A DNA stretch of 64,000 nt from Rhabdophis nuchalis (GCA_039707465.1 CM077644.1:82644875-82708874), one strand, 5' to 3'. Positions 8,912 through 21,848 are shown, counted from the first letter of the stretch. Notes: generated by a model not told the origin, from the letters alone. Numbers and translations are program-made.

Positions 8912-10900
8912 TGTGAATTAAACTAGAATGATCCAACTGATCAGACATTTATCTCCTTAAATCCATCTAAATTGAGTTGGATGCATTCTTCCTTTTAACA
9001 GAACATAAGCTTGTCATTCAGATTAAAATAAATGTATGGTCTGACAAGTCTTGACAGACTCCTGCCCCGCTATCAAATGTCATTCAGCTAAAACACTCAA
9101 ATGATCATAAAGAAATGAATACCATAATATATGATCTGCAAATACCTCACAATTAAGGTTTTTTTTTCATTTTTTCTCAAGAATAATGTGTTGTACCCAA
9201 AAATTCTGTAAAATATTGCAGTAGAAATCCACAATTGTAACAGGTACTCTTAAAAATTATGCTAAACTTATGATTAATGTTTGTAATAAATATTCTCTAT
9301 TTATTCTCTTGAATAACAGAATTAAAAATTAATAAAATCTTCCTAGTTGATTAATTACCAATCTTGGACCATGCTATTGTTATAACCTCTGCATAAGAAC
9401 TCAAACAGTGATGTGAGATTTCCCAGAATGTCATCAGTTTGATAACATCCCAGTTTCTTAGGGGTAAAGAAAGATTATGACCTGAAACCACTTTTTTAAC
9501 CTCTTTGGCAACAATACATCTTTGTGTCATTTTTCTTAGCCAAATTATGTGAGAGAAATACATTATTTCTCTTTTTGCTGATAACTTGATCCTTATTTCT
9601 TTATCTCAGATTAGCCTTCAATTTTGAGTTAGTCTTAGCTAAATACAGTATTTTTTTTAAAAAAATCATTACCTCAATGTGAAAGATTTAATTAGACTAG
9701 TCATTGTTAATCACTGAAATTGAAAATTGGCCAATCGTTAAATGGAACACTTAATGCATATTTTTCCCATGGTGCCAGAATCTGAATACTAAAAATTTTT
9801 TTACACTTGAGATACTGAAATCCAGAATGGCAATTTTATGTCCTGGAACTCATAATATCTCAAATAGATTTACTATCACAATTAGTTTATTGAATTATTA
9901 GTTCAATTTTCTGTCCCTGCTTGATTTGAGATTACTCAATCTTTGCCTTTTAGACAATATAAGAACTAAATCAGCAAGAAATGTATTTTGTTTTCAAATT
10001 TTAGTTTAACATAGTAATATGGGTTGTTGTTTTTTCTTTGATTTTTTTTTTTGTTCTTGAGTTGTTTTTCAGGCACATAAATGTTTCAAGATTGGGTTGA
10101 TTAATGTCTTTGTTCAATCTGATTTGAGCACCACTGAAAATAATAAGACAGTTCTCTGTATGCAATTGGAAAAGGCTAGTTTGAATTATTTAAAGCTTGT
10201 ATTTAATTGCAGCCTTAAAATTTCTCTAATGTTCAACAGATGTCCAATGTCAATTCTAGGTCATTTGGGAAAAATACCACATAACTTCTAACTCTGGCCG
10301 CTTACTCATTATTTGCTTTATTGTCTGCTTTTGTTTTCTTCTCCTGACATCCAGTTTAAATGTCTAACTACAACTCTTGGGGGAAACATTAATTTAGTTG
10401 ACCTGAAAAAATGCCAGGTTTTGTTTTTTCAATCTCCAGAGCTTGGGCAAATGGATTATCATCACAGCAGTGTGACAAATAAATTGAAACTACCGGTCTA
10501 ATGAATGCTATTTTATGTAATTATCCAGCTTGTTCTGTAATCTATGTATTCAATTCCTTCCCATCTTTGTTATAGAATTGTTGAAACAAGCTGACTGATG
10601 TGACATAAAACAAAGCAAGTACATGTTTGGTCATTCTTTTTAAAATCATTATTTCAAGAAAACATAAATCAATTAAACAGCCTTAACAAACCTAAATAAA
10701 TAAATCTGCTAAAGGCTACAACAATGAAAGCCAAGCAAATCCTCCCTCTTCCAACTGAAAAGACCAACAAATAGATCATTGCCCTATTACCCCAAGTCCC
10801 GGTTGGTTTTCTTGAGAGACCCAGCCAGCTTTTATTGGAAACAAAATGCATTAATACATGACTTCTGAATCAGAAGTCAACTTGGTTACATTTGAAAGTA
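8912..10900. other. PIGK intron 1, no element recognised
   Basis: About 2 kb of AT-rich intronic sequence. I find no repeat signature, exon pair or RNA gene in it. Confidence 0.5.
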
Positions 10901-10902
10901 GG

Positions 10903-11120
10903 AATAGCACTTAGACTTCACAGTGCTTTACAGCTCTAAGCAGTTTAGAGACTCAGCATATTGCCCTCAACAAGCTGGGTCCTCATTTTACCAACCTCGG
11001 AAGGATGGAAGGCTGACTCAACCTTGAGTCGGTCAGGATAGAACTGCCAAACTGCTGGCAACCATCAGTCAGCAGAAGTAGCCAGTAGTACTGCATTCTA
11101 ACCACTACACCACATGGCAT
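10903..11120 (-). mobile_element. tRNA-derived SINE (minus orientation)
   Basis: On the minus strand the head carries an A-box-like GTGGTTAGAATGCAGTACT. The body reads through CTCAGCATATTGC-type sequence and the 3' end is AAGTCTAAGTGCTATT. Copies of the same family are at 18866-19080, 32938-33147 and 36818-37016. Confidence 0.75.
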
Positions 11121-11329
11121 CCAAATTCAACATCCTTTTTACATTTTCATGTAGACATAATGTATATAGGAAATGGGAAGAGCAAAATGACAATGGGAGG
11201 GGGGGGGGGAAATATAAGAAAAAAGTGAAATCATAGAGTTATATGAAACTGGCATTGCTACTCCATCCCTCTAACTCCAGGGTTTTGCTTGATATAGTTG
11301 CCTAATTTCTTCGTCAAATGGTTTTTTAT

Positions 11330-11890
11330 ATATTTATAAAATTTATAGGAAGCCCATCTTTCCTCAAGAGAACTCTGGGTGGCTTACAACCATAAAAATA
11401 AAAACTATATAATCAAAGAGCATGAAAACTTAGTTTAAAGTCCAGAACTTGCCCAATTAAAGGGGAACAGGATAGGGGAAAGGTGGGACCCATTGTTAAT
11501 TGATCAACCGCTTTCACTTTGATTCTTCTCCATTGAAGCCCCAAGGAGGGGATGTTCCACAGGGCAGCTGAACGGCCGAGAAGGTCATTCCCCTGGATCC
11601 TACCAGCTGGAATAATGTCTGATAGACCTGCAGCATGCCTCCTTTGCTGGCCAATCCCAGTGGAATGAGACAAGTGTGAAAGAGGCCTAGGCACACACCA
11701 TGAGGGGCTTTAAAGGTAATTATAAATACCTTGAATTGCCCTGGAAGCAAACTGACAGCCAATGCAGCTCATGGAACAGTGGTGTTACATGGGCCATTTT
11801 TGGGTCCCCAAAAACTGCCAGCACCGTCACCAGAACTCTACTGGTTAGAGTTTTCAGCATTTTAGATCAGAAGACCAAGTAGTGATTTTG
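11330..11890 (-). mobile_element. Old L2-like LINE 3' fragment
   Basis: The minus strand contains decayed relatives of the L2 reverse-transcriptase end (GALWNIPS, AFIITFKAPHG-like and LIPLGLASK-like peptides in broken frames) and a terminal A/T-rich stretch. It is more diverged than the other L2 copies in the window. Confidence 0.55.
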
Positions 11891-12104
11891 AATTTATAAA
11901 GAGCACTTGTTTGCAACTTCTTAAAGCAGCATAATCTTTCCTCAGGATTGCAGGGTACCCCCAGTATTAGCCCTGTGATCCAGAGAAAACACATTTGGTT
12001 CATTTCATAATTTGTACCCCCACACATTCCAAAGTATCTTTCTGCATTAGAATATAAAGTGCTGCATAATGTGATTCCTATTTAGCTACTCCCACAGAGA
12101 AAAC

Positions 12105-12440
12105 TTTGAGACGCTAGAAAAACTGCAGAGAAGAGCAACCAAAATGATTAGGGGCCTGGAGGCTAAAACATATGAAGAATGGTTACAGAAAATCGGCATG
12201 GCTAGTCTAGTGAAGAGAAAGCCAGGGGAGACATGACTGCAGTCTTCCAATATTTAAGGGGCTGCCACAGAGAAGAAGGGGTCAAGGCACCCAAAGGCCA
12301 GACAAGGAATGGATGGAAACTGATCAAGAAGAGATTCAACCTAAAAATAAGAAGAAATTTTCTGACAGTGAGAACAATCAACCAATGAAACAACTTGTCT
12401 TCGGAGGTTGTGGGAGTTTCATTCATTAATGGAGGCTTTT
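12105..12440 (+). mobile_element. CR1-type LINE 3' ORF fragment
   Basis: The plus strand encodes degenerate CR1 reverse-transcriptase end sequence (TMTAVFQYLRG-like, NGWKLIKK-like, NFLTVRTINQ-like) with frame breaks. The segment is followed by the right end of an hAT element. Confidence 0.7.
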
Positions 12441-12446
12441 AAGAAG

Positions 12447-12496
12447 AGCGTGCACTCCATTTTGGGCCTTGGTGCCGAAAAGGTTCACCATCACTG
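12447..12496. mobile_element. Right end of a GTGATGGC-family hAT element
   Basis: The sequence ending AAAAGGTTCACCATCACTG is the terminus of the hAT family seen intact at 26462-26861. The left end is missing, so this is a truncated copy joined to CR1 sequence. Confidence 0.55.
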
Positions 12497-12532
12497 CCCT
12501 AGATAATTCAACTCCACACAAAAATCAGTATA

Positions 12533-12964
12533 CAGGTAATCCTCAACGTGAACCCAAAATTTATGTTGTTAAATAAGACAGTTACTAAGTGAGTTTTGTC
12601 CAATTTTATGATCTTTATTGTTACAGTTGTTAAGTGATTACTGCAGTTGTATTTAATGTTTATTTAATGACCGTTCAAAGTTACAGCATTACAGCAGCAT
12701 TGAAAAAAGTAACTTATGACCATTTTTCACATTTACAACCACTGCAGCATCCCCAGTCATGTGATCAAATATTGAATGCTTGCCAACCCTCATATTTATG
12801 ACAATTGCAGTGTCCCGGGATCATGTGATCCCCTGTTGCGACTTTCTGACAAGCAAAGTCAATGGAGAAGTCAGATTCACTTAACCACTGTGTTGCTAAG
12901 TTAACAACCGCCATGATACGGTTACGGTTGGGTTCCATTGTTGTTGTAAGTTGCGGACTATGTG
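12533..12964. repeat. MITE-like repeat with AGTCCTC/GAGGACT ends
   Basis: It begins CAGGTAATCCTCAACGTG and ends with an approximate inverse GTAAGTTGCGGACTA. The interior shows the family pattern of GTTAAGTGA, TCTGACAAGCAAAGTCAATG and GTCATGTGATC. Other copies are at 17944-18330, 24051-24393, 25884-26252, 53814-54174 and 60334-60730. Short inverted ends and no ORF suggest a non-autonomous DNA transposon. Confidence 0.7.
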
Positions 12965-12991
12965 TGTTGACTAATAAATTTGACTAATTTG

Positions 12992-13024
12992 ACTAATAAA
13001 TGTATGTATGTATGTATGTATGTA
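12992..13024 (+). repeat. (TATG)n microsatellite
   Basis: About six TATG/TGTA units follow two AATTTGACTAATAAA units. Confidence 0.85.
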
Positions 13025-13671
13025 GGAGTGGACAATACAATGTAGGAGATAATATATTAAAACTAAAATCACCCTAGCATGGAGCCATAGAATTACAATG
13101 GGATACACATTATAATTCGATTTCTAGGGATGCTTAACTATTCTAACTGCTTCTGGTGTGGCTGCTGTAGTGCTGTGGGATCATCCCAGGGGTTTTGACA
13201 TTTCCTGGGTAAAGAGGAGCAAGGACAGAAAGCAGCAGCAACCGAGTCCCCGCCGAAAGCCGTCAGGGGGCGGTCGAGCATCCGACCTGAGCTATCCCAT
13301 GAGGAACCAGGCCGGCCCACTCCTCTCTCGCCCTCCAGGATTGCAATGACAGCTTGGAGGAGAGCAGGCAGAGTTCAGCGCCGGTACACAACACTCCGGA
13401 TAGACATTTGCAACACCGCATTTAATTGCAAAGCGACAGACAGCTAGATTTTAAAAGTCTCCGGCCCGGTTTGGTTTTTTTTTTTTTAAGGCGGTCGCCC
13501 TTGAGCCCCCTTGCTTGCATTTGCTCAGTGCAACCAAGACCAGCCCACGGAAACGGAAATCCAAGTCCTGGGTTTCAAATCCACCCACAGTAAGAAAAGA
13601 AAAAACGAAGCAAAAGCAAAGGAGAAATAAAGGCGCGGTGCCAGCCGTCCCCTTTGCCCTTCCTGGCGTAC

Positions 13672-13773
13672 CTGCGCTCCGTGACCGACCGCCGAACTGC
13701 AGCGGCCGAAGAAAAGAAGCAGCAGCGCTGTTGCTGCTAGAAAAAGACACCGGCTCGGGCTGGAGGCAGCCAT
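13672..13773 (-). CDS. PIGK: PIGK coding exon 1 (start codon and signal peptide)
   Basis: The minus strand starts at ATG (13773-13771) and reads 34 codons: MAASSPSR, a hydrophobic core CLFLAATALLLLFF, then GRCSSAVGHGAQ, ending at donor gtacgcc with phase 0. This is a classic ER signal peptide, as expected for PIGK, a type I ER membrane protein. The N-terminus of PIGK is poorly conserved, so the assignment rests on strand, phase with exon 2, the signal peptide and a GC-rich promoter-like setting rather than on residue identity. The open frame runs upstream of this ATG to another methionine (13815), but the chosen ATG is directly followed by the signal peptide. Exons 1-4 together give about 128 residues of a protein of roughly 395. 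Confidence 0.88.
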
Positions 13774-13925
13774 CTTGCCTCTCCGCAGGACCCAGGAAGG
13801 AGGAAGAACGGTCATTGGCTACCGAAGCTATGTAACTCCGCCTCTTTTTTCTTTTCCCAAAGTTTGGGATTGTTTTCACACCGGGTGTTGAGATGCCCGA
13901 TGTGCAGGGAATGCGGATTGAATCT
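13774..13925 (-). promoter_or_regulatory. PIGK: Probable PIGK promoter / 5'UTR region
   Basis: This is the sequence immediately 5' of the PIGK start codon on the minus strand. It is moderately GC-rich with some CpG, unlike the AT-rich surroundings, and I see no clear TATA box. This fits a housekeeping promoter. The transcription start cannot be placed from sequence alone. It is bounded upstream by an L2 3' tail at 13925. Confidence 0.4.
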
Positions 13926-13998
13926 TATTTATTTATTTATTATTTATTAATCCAATTTATACCCCGCCCGTCTCCTAAAAAAGGACCCAGGGCGGCAT
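13925..13998 (-). mobile_element. L2-clade LINE 3' tail, solo
   Basis: The minus strand has the family 3' end GCCGCCCTGGGTCC followed by a TATAAATTGG-like segment and an (AAATA)n tail. It is truncated to about 74 bp and lies just upstream of the PIGK promoter. Confidence 0.8.
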
Positions 13999-13999
13999 C

Positions 14000-16900
14000 T
14001 TAACCGGGAGATGCCAAGCCTCGTGGCGATGCTGAGCAAAAATGATGAAAGCCATTGACATTAAAATCTGTTCCCTTTGAAGCGCTTAACTGAGAAGGAT
14101 GCAACCAGTTAAAGATCCTTGTAGCGCCAGTGGGATTTTTACTGCCAGGACCTCTATTTAAAATCTCAATAAAAGAAGAGCAGAACTTTCCCGTTTTTAC
14201 ATCATGGTATTTAGCAACGGAGTCATTGAGGAATCTTAATCTGCTTTCTCAGTATTGAATCCTTATGTTACTGTACTTCCAACTTATGAAATGCGTTGCT
14301 TACCGTCAACGTACATAATAACTGTATGTACAATGTAATCGTGGTTATCCGTGATTGAAACCTGTTAGTAAACGGGTATACCTAAGTTCTTATTGTCAGT
14401 TTACCGGATTTTTTTTTCTATTGGTTTGGTTAAATGAAGCTAGTTAATAACTTTATGTTTGGGTATTTAGTATATGGATTTCTGTTTTTCTAGGCAATCT
14501 TACAGATCAAGATTGCAAACATTTGATCAGAAAAGCGTTATGGCATGGGATTGCATATAAACATTTACCCCAATTTGAAGTGAGGATCTGGTGCAGTACA
14601 CTTTGGGATGTGTAATAAATTGGCATCTGGAGAATGTACTCCACCAAAAAATTATGGGGAAAATGCTCTTTTTTACAGAAGGAAAAAGCTCTGTGACATT
14701 GCCAAACAGGAGCAAAATTGTTTAGGTCAGAAAGTGGATTTTTACTTACCATATAAAAAATAAATAAACAGAAAAATACCTTTGCAGATTTGTACATGTA
14801 TTGTTTTTGCCCCATACCTGGTCCTTAAAATTTTCATCATATGTAGAGAATAAGATGAATTTGCAGAAATGTTGGTATAACTAGTTTAGTTACAGAAATC
14901 CCATTTTGCTGAAGAACAATGTTTCTGTCTTTGGGGACTCTCATTTTTGGCCTTCACAACCTGAACCTAAAATACCTAGAAGGCTAAAAAACAGCTTTAT
15001 CAAAGAATATGTACCAACCTAAAAGAGAATATCAGTGAAAACAAGGCTGATCGACACTCTTCCTATTGTAAACAAGCTAGTTAGAATGCGCTAACTCCCT
15101 TTTTTTGTTGCAGATAAATTAGCTAGAAATATTTGCATACTGAATTATCAACCTCATTAGTTAGGGACAGAGAAGGAAAGCTATAATATTATAGTAATAA
15201 ACCAATCTTCTGGCAGGGCCCTTTTCTATAGGGTTGCGAATACTTCATACTTTCAAATGATCAGACATTCATTTTCCAAAAGTATATAAAAGCTATGCTA
15301 ACTTTTGTATTGGGGGGTTCTTGATTTGTGAGTTGTCCCAAGAGCACGTCTCTTTGCACTGTACAGAATAATAGATTGCAATTTCCCACCTTGTGTGATA
15401 ATTGGCTACTTCAAACCAAGGAAAAACAAACTCAGCATTTGATTGGGACGATTCATAGTTTGGCTATCTGAGATAGGTGAAATCCATTACCAAAACAGCT
15501 AGGGGAAGAATAAGCATAAAGCATCACGGGTGACTGAGACACTCTCCCTAATTTCTATAAGTATAAAAAGGCACAACAAGATTCTGTTGCAATTGATTCA
15601 TTATGTGTCAGCTAATTATTGTTGACACTTAGCAACCACATAGATTTTCTCTATGGTGATTGCTCCCTAACGTGGTCCTTCAGATCTTCCAAATATGCAC
15701 TCCTCTCCACTGTGACTCAGTCCATGCACGTTGCTACTGGTTATTTTCTTTCCTCAGAACATTCTCCAAAAGTAGATCTTCACACAATGTACCCGAAAGT
15801 AGGATAATTTGAGTCTGGCCATTTCTATCTCAAGTGAGAACTCTTCAATGATTCATTTGTTTGATTTCTTGGCCATCCCATTGTATTCTCTGAAGTCTTC
15901 TCCAACATCTGATATTATAGCAATCTCAGTAAAGGTAGTGTTAGCCTTCCTGTGGAGTTGATTCCCACTCTTATCAGCCTGGCAGGGCTGTTACAATGAT
16001 AATTTTAAGACACCAGTGAACATAATTTTTCCCATAGTATTATACAACTGTCGAAGATGGACACTGAAAAAATGGAGAGAAAGAAAGTAGCCACCTTCAC
16101 ATTATGGATATAAATATAGTTGCAAAGAATGTTAAAATCTGTAAAAGCAGCCAATCAATTTATCTTGGACCAAAGTAAAATTGATGATTATTAGTGAGCA
16201 GAAATACATAACAGAGGGATGTGCATGTTTGATGGGTGAGAAAAAATATGTTTTCAAAGTATAAGGAAGTAGAAATAGAAGAGAAAGATAAGAGTTGAGG
16301 TAAATAAAGAGAAGAATGTCATTGGAAGTGCAATGAGTTTTTGTTAAGACAGGTCAAAATGGCAAAATTCAGCAATTCAGGTGTAGGATACTCTGGAGAA
16401 TTCCAGAATGTTTTGTTTTCTCTCTGTCAGCAATGTCAAATGTCTCCCAGACCATTCTGGAGGTCATTTTACTTCTCTGCGCTGGAAATAGTTTGAGGTA
16501 TTCCTCAAACATGGCATTCATTCTCCCATCCAAATGTTACCCACGCCTGTTTTTTTTCTGTATGAAGCCTCGGAGGGGGCCGACACCTCCGACACAGATG
16601 TCCTCAAAATGTCTCATTTATACCTTATACCCTTTTCCTATCTAAAAATTTGTAAAAACCAATAAAACTTTTTTGACACCAAATGGTACCCACGCCTGAT
16701 ATTTTTTCCTCACTAATTATGTTTATAATTAAAGGTAAAATAAATAAAAAAATAAACACATCTACATACTATCCTGGCAATAGTATAGTAGTAGTTTGCT
16801 ATTGCTTTTTCTGTTCCACTCCCACCAACCCACCCCCATTTTCCAGTCTAATGAGTTAGACTCTCGTCTTGGATGATCAAGGAGTAATCAAATCTGATAT

Positions 16901-17400
16901 GGCAAAGCTTTTTAAAATGTATCCAAAATCCATAGTGTTGCAAGGAAAACTACATTGATAAGTCCATAGAGCCATTTGGAGTTGAGCCTGATTTGAAGGT
17001 ATCTTTATGTTTTTATGAAAAAAGTCTTAATTGAACGCAGTACTGTACATAGAGTACACTAATGTTTAATATTGTATCAGTCTGTTCCTGTATTTTGTGT
17101 ACCTAGCCTGAATGAAAGATTACTCTAAGGAATATATTTAGCTACTTGTTTATTATTTACAAATGAGTGAAAATTATACCAGTCACCTAGAATAAATGAA
17201 GATGAATCCTTGTGTTTATTATAGGCATAAAGGTGTTTTATCAATTCCTATGTTTCTTATAGGGATAAAGATATTTTACAGTATCAATTGGTGTCACTGC
17301 TTAGCTGTCAAGCTATTTTTAATCATGTCAACAAAGCAAAAGATAAGTGATACAGTTAATCTTGATCACAACAGGAAATAATTTGCCATCACAATCAAGG
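14000..17400. other. Intergenic DNA, no gene recognised
   Basis: AT-rich sequence with short ORFs of random character. I see no convincing exon, RNA gene or complete element in this stretch. Confidence 0.5.
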
Positions 17401-17419
17401 TCTTAGTGTGTGAGAAATT

Positions 17420-17710
17420 TTGTATGCCTAAAACAATTTTGACCATGCAGTTTCGCCCTTACATTTATGATTGCGCAAAATCGCCATTTATGAGCTTAAC
17501 ATCTGCCTTCCACCAAACAGAATTAATGAAGAATACTGAAATGAAAGTTGCAGTCACATGATGTTTCTCTTAATGATCGCAGTGGTTTGTTTCATGATGG
17601 AAACAGAAGTGATACCATAGGTCCAGTGCAGCAACATGATTTTTCACTTAGCAACCACAGTGCTTAGTAACAGAATTTCCTATCACTTAGGGTCAGTTAA
17701 CGAGGCCTGT
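17420..17710. repeat. Degraded MITE-like repeat
   Basis: It contains CACTTAGCAACCACAGTG-type and AATGATCGCAGTGG-type motifs of the AGTCCTC family (see 12533-12964), but neither terminus is clear. Confidence 0.4.
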
Positions 17711-17943
17711 AATATCCTGGTTATTACCATGGGTAATGGATAGAATGGAACAAATAACACTGGAAGAAGCATAGTTTAAGAACTAAGAGTGCACCTAAAT
17801 TTGTTTGGAAATTATTGCACAGAAAGATGCCAATATAAGGGAAACACACGTTAAAATTGGAAAATATATTCATCCATTACCTCACTACTTAAAATATAAA
17901 TTGGAACTATATTTTAGATAAGTAGCAGTACATCTGGATAGTA

Positions 17944-18330
17944 CAGGTAATCCTTGACTAAATAGCTTGTTTAGTAACCGTTTGAAATGACAATGGCACT
18001 GAAAAAATGACCTTATGGCCATTTTTTCACACTTATGACCATTGCAGCATCCCGATTGTCACGTGATTTACATTCAGATGCTTAACAACTGGTTCATAGT
18101 TATGACGGATGCAATGTTCCAGGATCATGTGAACATCTTTTCCGATCTTCTGACAAGCAAAGTCAATGGGGAAGCCAGATTCATTTAACAACCATGTTAC
18201 TAATTTAACAACTGCAGTGATTCAAATGTGGCTAGAAAAGTCATCAAATGGGACAAGCTCATTTAACAAATTTATCGCTTAACAATATAAATTATGAACT
18301 CAATTGTGGTCATAAGTTGAGGTCTACATA
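17944..18330. repeat. MITE-like repeat with AGTCCTC/GAGGACT ends
   Basis: Starts CAGGTAATCCTTGACTAA and ends CATAAGTTGAGGTCTAC. The interior has CTTCTGACAAGCAAAGTCAA. Noncoding. Confidence 0.75.
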
Positions 18331-18865
18331 TATTGTTACACATAGCTTTGCTGCAAGAGCAGGACAAATGGAAGCTTCTTTTGTAACCTTTCTCCTGTAC
18401 ACATGAAGAGTGATACCTTATGTAACTTTACTTTTTAAACCAAGAGCTTTTAAAACTACACTCAAAGGAGGAGAAAAACTGAAAATGTATTTAATTTCTT
18501 TTTTAAAAATGCATTAATTAAAGGTACATTAAATTGTTTAAAGTCAACATTATCACTGGGTGATTTTTTATTAAAAAATATTTGCCTTCTAGCACTTTAA
18601 TTAGAATGTGTGAGGCCTGTGAAGTCCCTTTCAAGCGTTCAAAGACCATTCATAGCCCTAGAGGCCCTGTGCATCTGCATCACTGAAAACAAGTGGATTA
18701 AAATCAGGCAGTAGATCCCCAGAGAGCCTTTTCTGTAAACACCACGTCAACCCTCAACTCCAACTTTCAGCTCACTGAAATTCCGTAATGAAAATTGGTG
18801 TTCCTGAGGCACACTAAGTACAGATCTAAAAGCTGTTGTCTCCCCATGAATTATCCAAAAATAGC

Positions 18866-19080
18866 AATAGCACCTAGACTTATATACTGCTTCATAATGC
18901 TTTACAGCACTCTATAAGTGGTTACAGAGTCAACACATTGTTCTCAACAATGGGTCCTTATTTTACCAATATCGGAAGGATGGAAGGTTGAATCAACTTT
19001 GAGCCATCAGAATCAAACTCCGGGCTGTTGGCAGAGTTAGCCTGCAATACTGCATTCTAACCACTGCACCACTTGGGCTC
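18866..19080 (-). mobile_element. tRNA-derived SINE (minus orientation)
   Basis: The same family as 10903-11120. The right end is the tRNA-like head (reverse of AACCACTGCACCACTTGG). The left end is the tail with ATAGCACCTAGACTTATATA. Confidence 0.78.
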
Positions 19081-19469
19081 ATACTCTGTCATTAATAAAC
19101 ATAATGGACCAATTATCAGTTCTCTTCCCACATCTTTGCTATGGTTAAGCAAACGACTATTTAAAAAATGAAACCAGGAAAATAGTTTATTGGCATGCCT
19201 TTGAACACTGCGTCCCCATAATGTGTTGAATTTTTAAAAGATGAAAAAAAGTCACGTTATTCCATTAATCTAAAATCCTCAAGTCAGCGTGTTAAAGGAG
19301 AAATTATTCAAATGTATGAGGCTTCATTTTGGAAAGCCTTTTTACTTATTTTCCACGCACTTCTAAAGTAAAACTTCCAATGGGTGTTGATATTATAAAT
19401 TGTTTAGTTGACACTATCAATTGTCAGGTTAAGTTCCTGCCAGAGTTTCAGTATCTTTATGAACGGATC

Positions 19470-20461
19470 TGGATGGGAAGGAACAGACTCAAGCTCAATC
19501 CGTCCAAGACTGAGTGGCTCTGGCTACCGGCGTCCCGGTTCAACCAGTTGACTCCATCACTGGCCATTGGGGGCGAACATCTGGCCCCCATGGATCGGGC
19601 ACGCAACTTGGGCGTCCTCCTAGATGCCAGGCTGTCAATGGAGGACCATGTGACAGCCATGGCCAGGGGGGCGTTCCACCAGGTTCGCCTGGTGCACCAG
19701 TTGCGTCCCTTATTGGACCGGGACGCCCTTCGCACAGTCACTCATGCGCTTGTGACGTCCCGTCTAGACTACTGTAACGCTCTCTACATGGGGCTCCCCT
19801 TGAGATGCACCCGAAGGCTGCAGCTGGTCCAAAATGCGGCCGCACAGGCAGTTTTGGGAGTTTCTAGATACTCCCACGTAACACCGCTCCTGCGCAGGCT
19901 GCACTGGCTGCCTGTGGACTTCCGGGTGCGTTTCAAGGTGTTGGTTATCATCTTTAAAACGCTCCATGGCACAGGACCTAGTTATTTGCGGGATCGTATC
20001 CTCCCCCATACATCCCTTCGGCCGATTCGCTCTCACAGAGAGGGACTTCTCCGGGTGCCGTCCACCAGGCAATGCCAGCGGGCGACGCCCAGGGGAAGGG
20101 CCTTCTCTGTGAGGGCCCGACCCTTTGGAACGACCTTCCCCCTGATATCAGAACGACCATGGACCTCCGCTCCTTCCGCCAGAAACTCAAGACGCACTTG
20201 TTCCATCTAGCCGGCTTGGCCTAATTTCATGCTGCTCGCCCAGTCTGTGATTTTAAAAGATTTTATTCGGTTTTATGGGGTTAGTTTTTAACTTTTTAAC
20301 TTTTATAAATTTGTACAGGGGATTATTTAATTCGATTTTAACTTTGTATTGTTTTGATTTTAGTAGTTTTAATCTTTACCTGTACACCGCCCCGAGTCCC
20401 TTCGGGGAGAGGGGGCGGTCTAGAAATAAAATAAAATAAAATAAATAAATAAATAAATAAT
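19470..20461 (+). mobile_element. L2-clade LINE 3' end with long open RT segment
   Basis: A 293-residue frame (19329-20210) starts in unrelated flanking DNA and enters LINE sequence near 19470. It reads LKLNPSKTEWLWLPASRF, NLGVLLDARLSMEDHV, SRLDYCNALYMGLPLRCTR, LHWLPVDFRVRFKVL and SYLRDRILPHTSLRPIRSH. This is the C-terminal third of an L2-type reverse transcriptase, after the catalytic YxDD, which is absent. The 3' end is GCCCCGAGTCC, then GGGGGCGG, then an (AAATA)n tail at 20461. It is 5'-truncated and cannot mobilise itself. The frame is unbroken, so the copy is not very old. Confidence 0.92.
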
Positions 20462-21287
20462 GCACAATACAGTAGGAATATAGCATTAATATAGCCTAGA
20501 AAACATACATACCCTGTAATAATGACCTTAAATATTGCTTTCTATCATTAACTATCTTGGTTTCAACATTAATGTACAAATACAATTATTTTTTAAAAGA
20601 CAGTAAAGGCCTTCAGTGATTTGTAACGAAGGCAAATAAACTTCATAGCAATGTTTTGAGAACTTCTTATGGCTCAAAGAAGAGAGCATGGGCTTCATTT
20701 TCCAAAGTATAGTCTTTGGACATAGGGCATGCAGTAACTTTCTGGGAGATTGATTGATGTGCTTTTTGCTCAAAGGAACACAAAATTTTGGATGTCCATC
20801 CAAACATTGTAACAAAAAAGATATTTTTTGTGGTAACAGAAGGGGGCAAAAATAACTTTAAATAAAATGCAAATCTATTATCCATATCAATTAAATATTT
20901 GCATTTTAATTAATTGTAAATTTAGTTCAATTAAATCTGTGTTAATGTCACATCCAACCTTCCCATCTGTATAACATTCAGTGGTTTATGGTAAGGTACT
21001 TATTGTAATACCTGAGTATATAAGATTAAATTCAAGATGATTTTAAAAAAAATCAATTCAGCTAGCAGTTCAAAGGTAGATGAAAGAAAAATATGCTTTT
21101 AGTCAGTGCTTCCTTTCTTAGGAAGCTGTCTTTTAATCATATTATTATTATTACTAAATTCACTTCTGCTTTCATACAGCCAAATTGTAAATTAAATTGT
21201 AAAAACCATAACGTTTATTAGATAGAATTTTGGGATCTTCAAAGCTTCCTAAAAGCTATTTTGTTCTAAGAGACTTCCTCTGGCTTA
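20462..21287. other. Intergenic DNA, nothing recognised
   Basis: AT-rich sequence between a LINE tail and a SINE. I see no gene or element. Confidence 0.5.
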
Positions 21288-21460
21288 TTTTACGTGTGTG
21301 TGTGATTTTTGTGCTGATCAATAAATAAAGGGAGACTAGTATAGTCATCAGCTAGCCATACCCTTACTGGGATTCGAACCTGGGCTATTTTACATGTGAG
21401 GCAGTTGTAATTGCCGCTAGGCCACATGTTCTCATCGTGATCAGTTGAGCCAAGGGAATA
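21288..21460 (-). mobile_element. tRNA-derived SINE with GGTTCGAATCCC B box
   Basis: The minus strand reads TGTGGCCTAGCGGCAATTAC (A-box region), CTGCCTCACATGT (anticodon-arm-like) and GGTTCGAATCCCAG (B box). The remainder is a non-tRNA body ending in AATAAATAAAGG-type and (GT)n sequence. A sister copy is at 33883-34070. The T-arm-like part is intact but no acceptor-stem pairing is evident, so this is a SINE, not a tRNA gene. Confidence 0.75.
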
Positions 21461-21589
21461 AGTATATATTGTGTCACAACACCATGGTAAGCCCCAATTA
21501 AGGGAGGAAGCATACTGCTTTCCTTTTCTGCCTTTCAGCTCATCACCAGAGACCATCTAGACAGAAAGCTATTAGTTTCGTTGTGTCTA

Positions 21590-21848
21590 ATAGCACTACC
21601 TCGGACCTCCGCCTCTTCCGCCAACGTCTTAAGACGTACTTATTCCAACAAGCCGGCCTAGGATAGCCCCCCGCGTCTGACTTTTAAATATAAATTATAA
21701 TTTGGTTACGGTTTTAATAACGGGTTTTAGCACGGGTGAATTAATTTAATATATTTTTAATTGATGTATATTGTATTTATGGTTTTATATAATGCCTGTG
21801 CGCCGCCCTGGGTCCTAACAAGGAGAAGGGCAGGGTATAAATTTAATA
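21590..21848 (+). mobile_element. L2-clade LINE extreme 3' end
   Basis: Starts within the C-terminal RT codons (DLRLFRQRLKTYLFQQAGLG) and runs to the 3' tail GCGCCGCCCTGGGTCC...TATAAATTTAATA. A second, longer copy of the same family follows directly. Confidence 0.88.

Noticed and set aside
19329..20210. 293-residue ORF as a host gene
   Set aside because: From about 19470 it is the C-terminus of an L2-clade reverse transcriptase ending in a LINE 3' tail. The first part is unrelated flank.
21360..21430. tRNA gene with B box GGTTCGAATCCC
   Set aside because: The acceptor stem does not pair, the tRNA-like part continues into a SINE body, and a sister copy is at 33883-34070.
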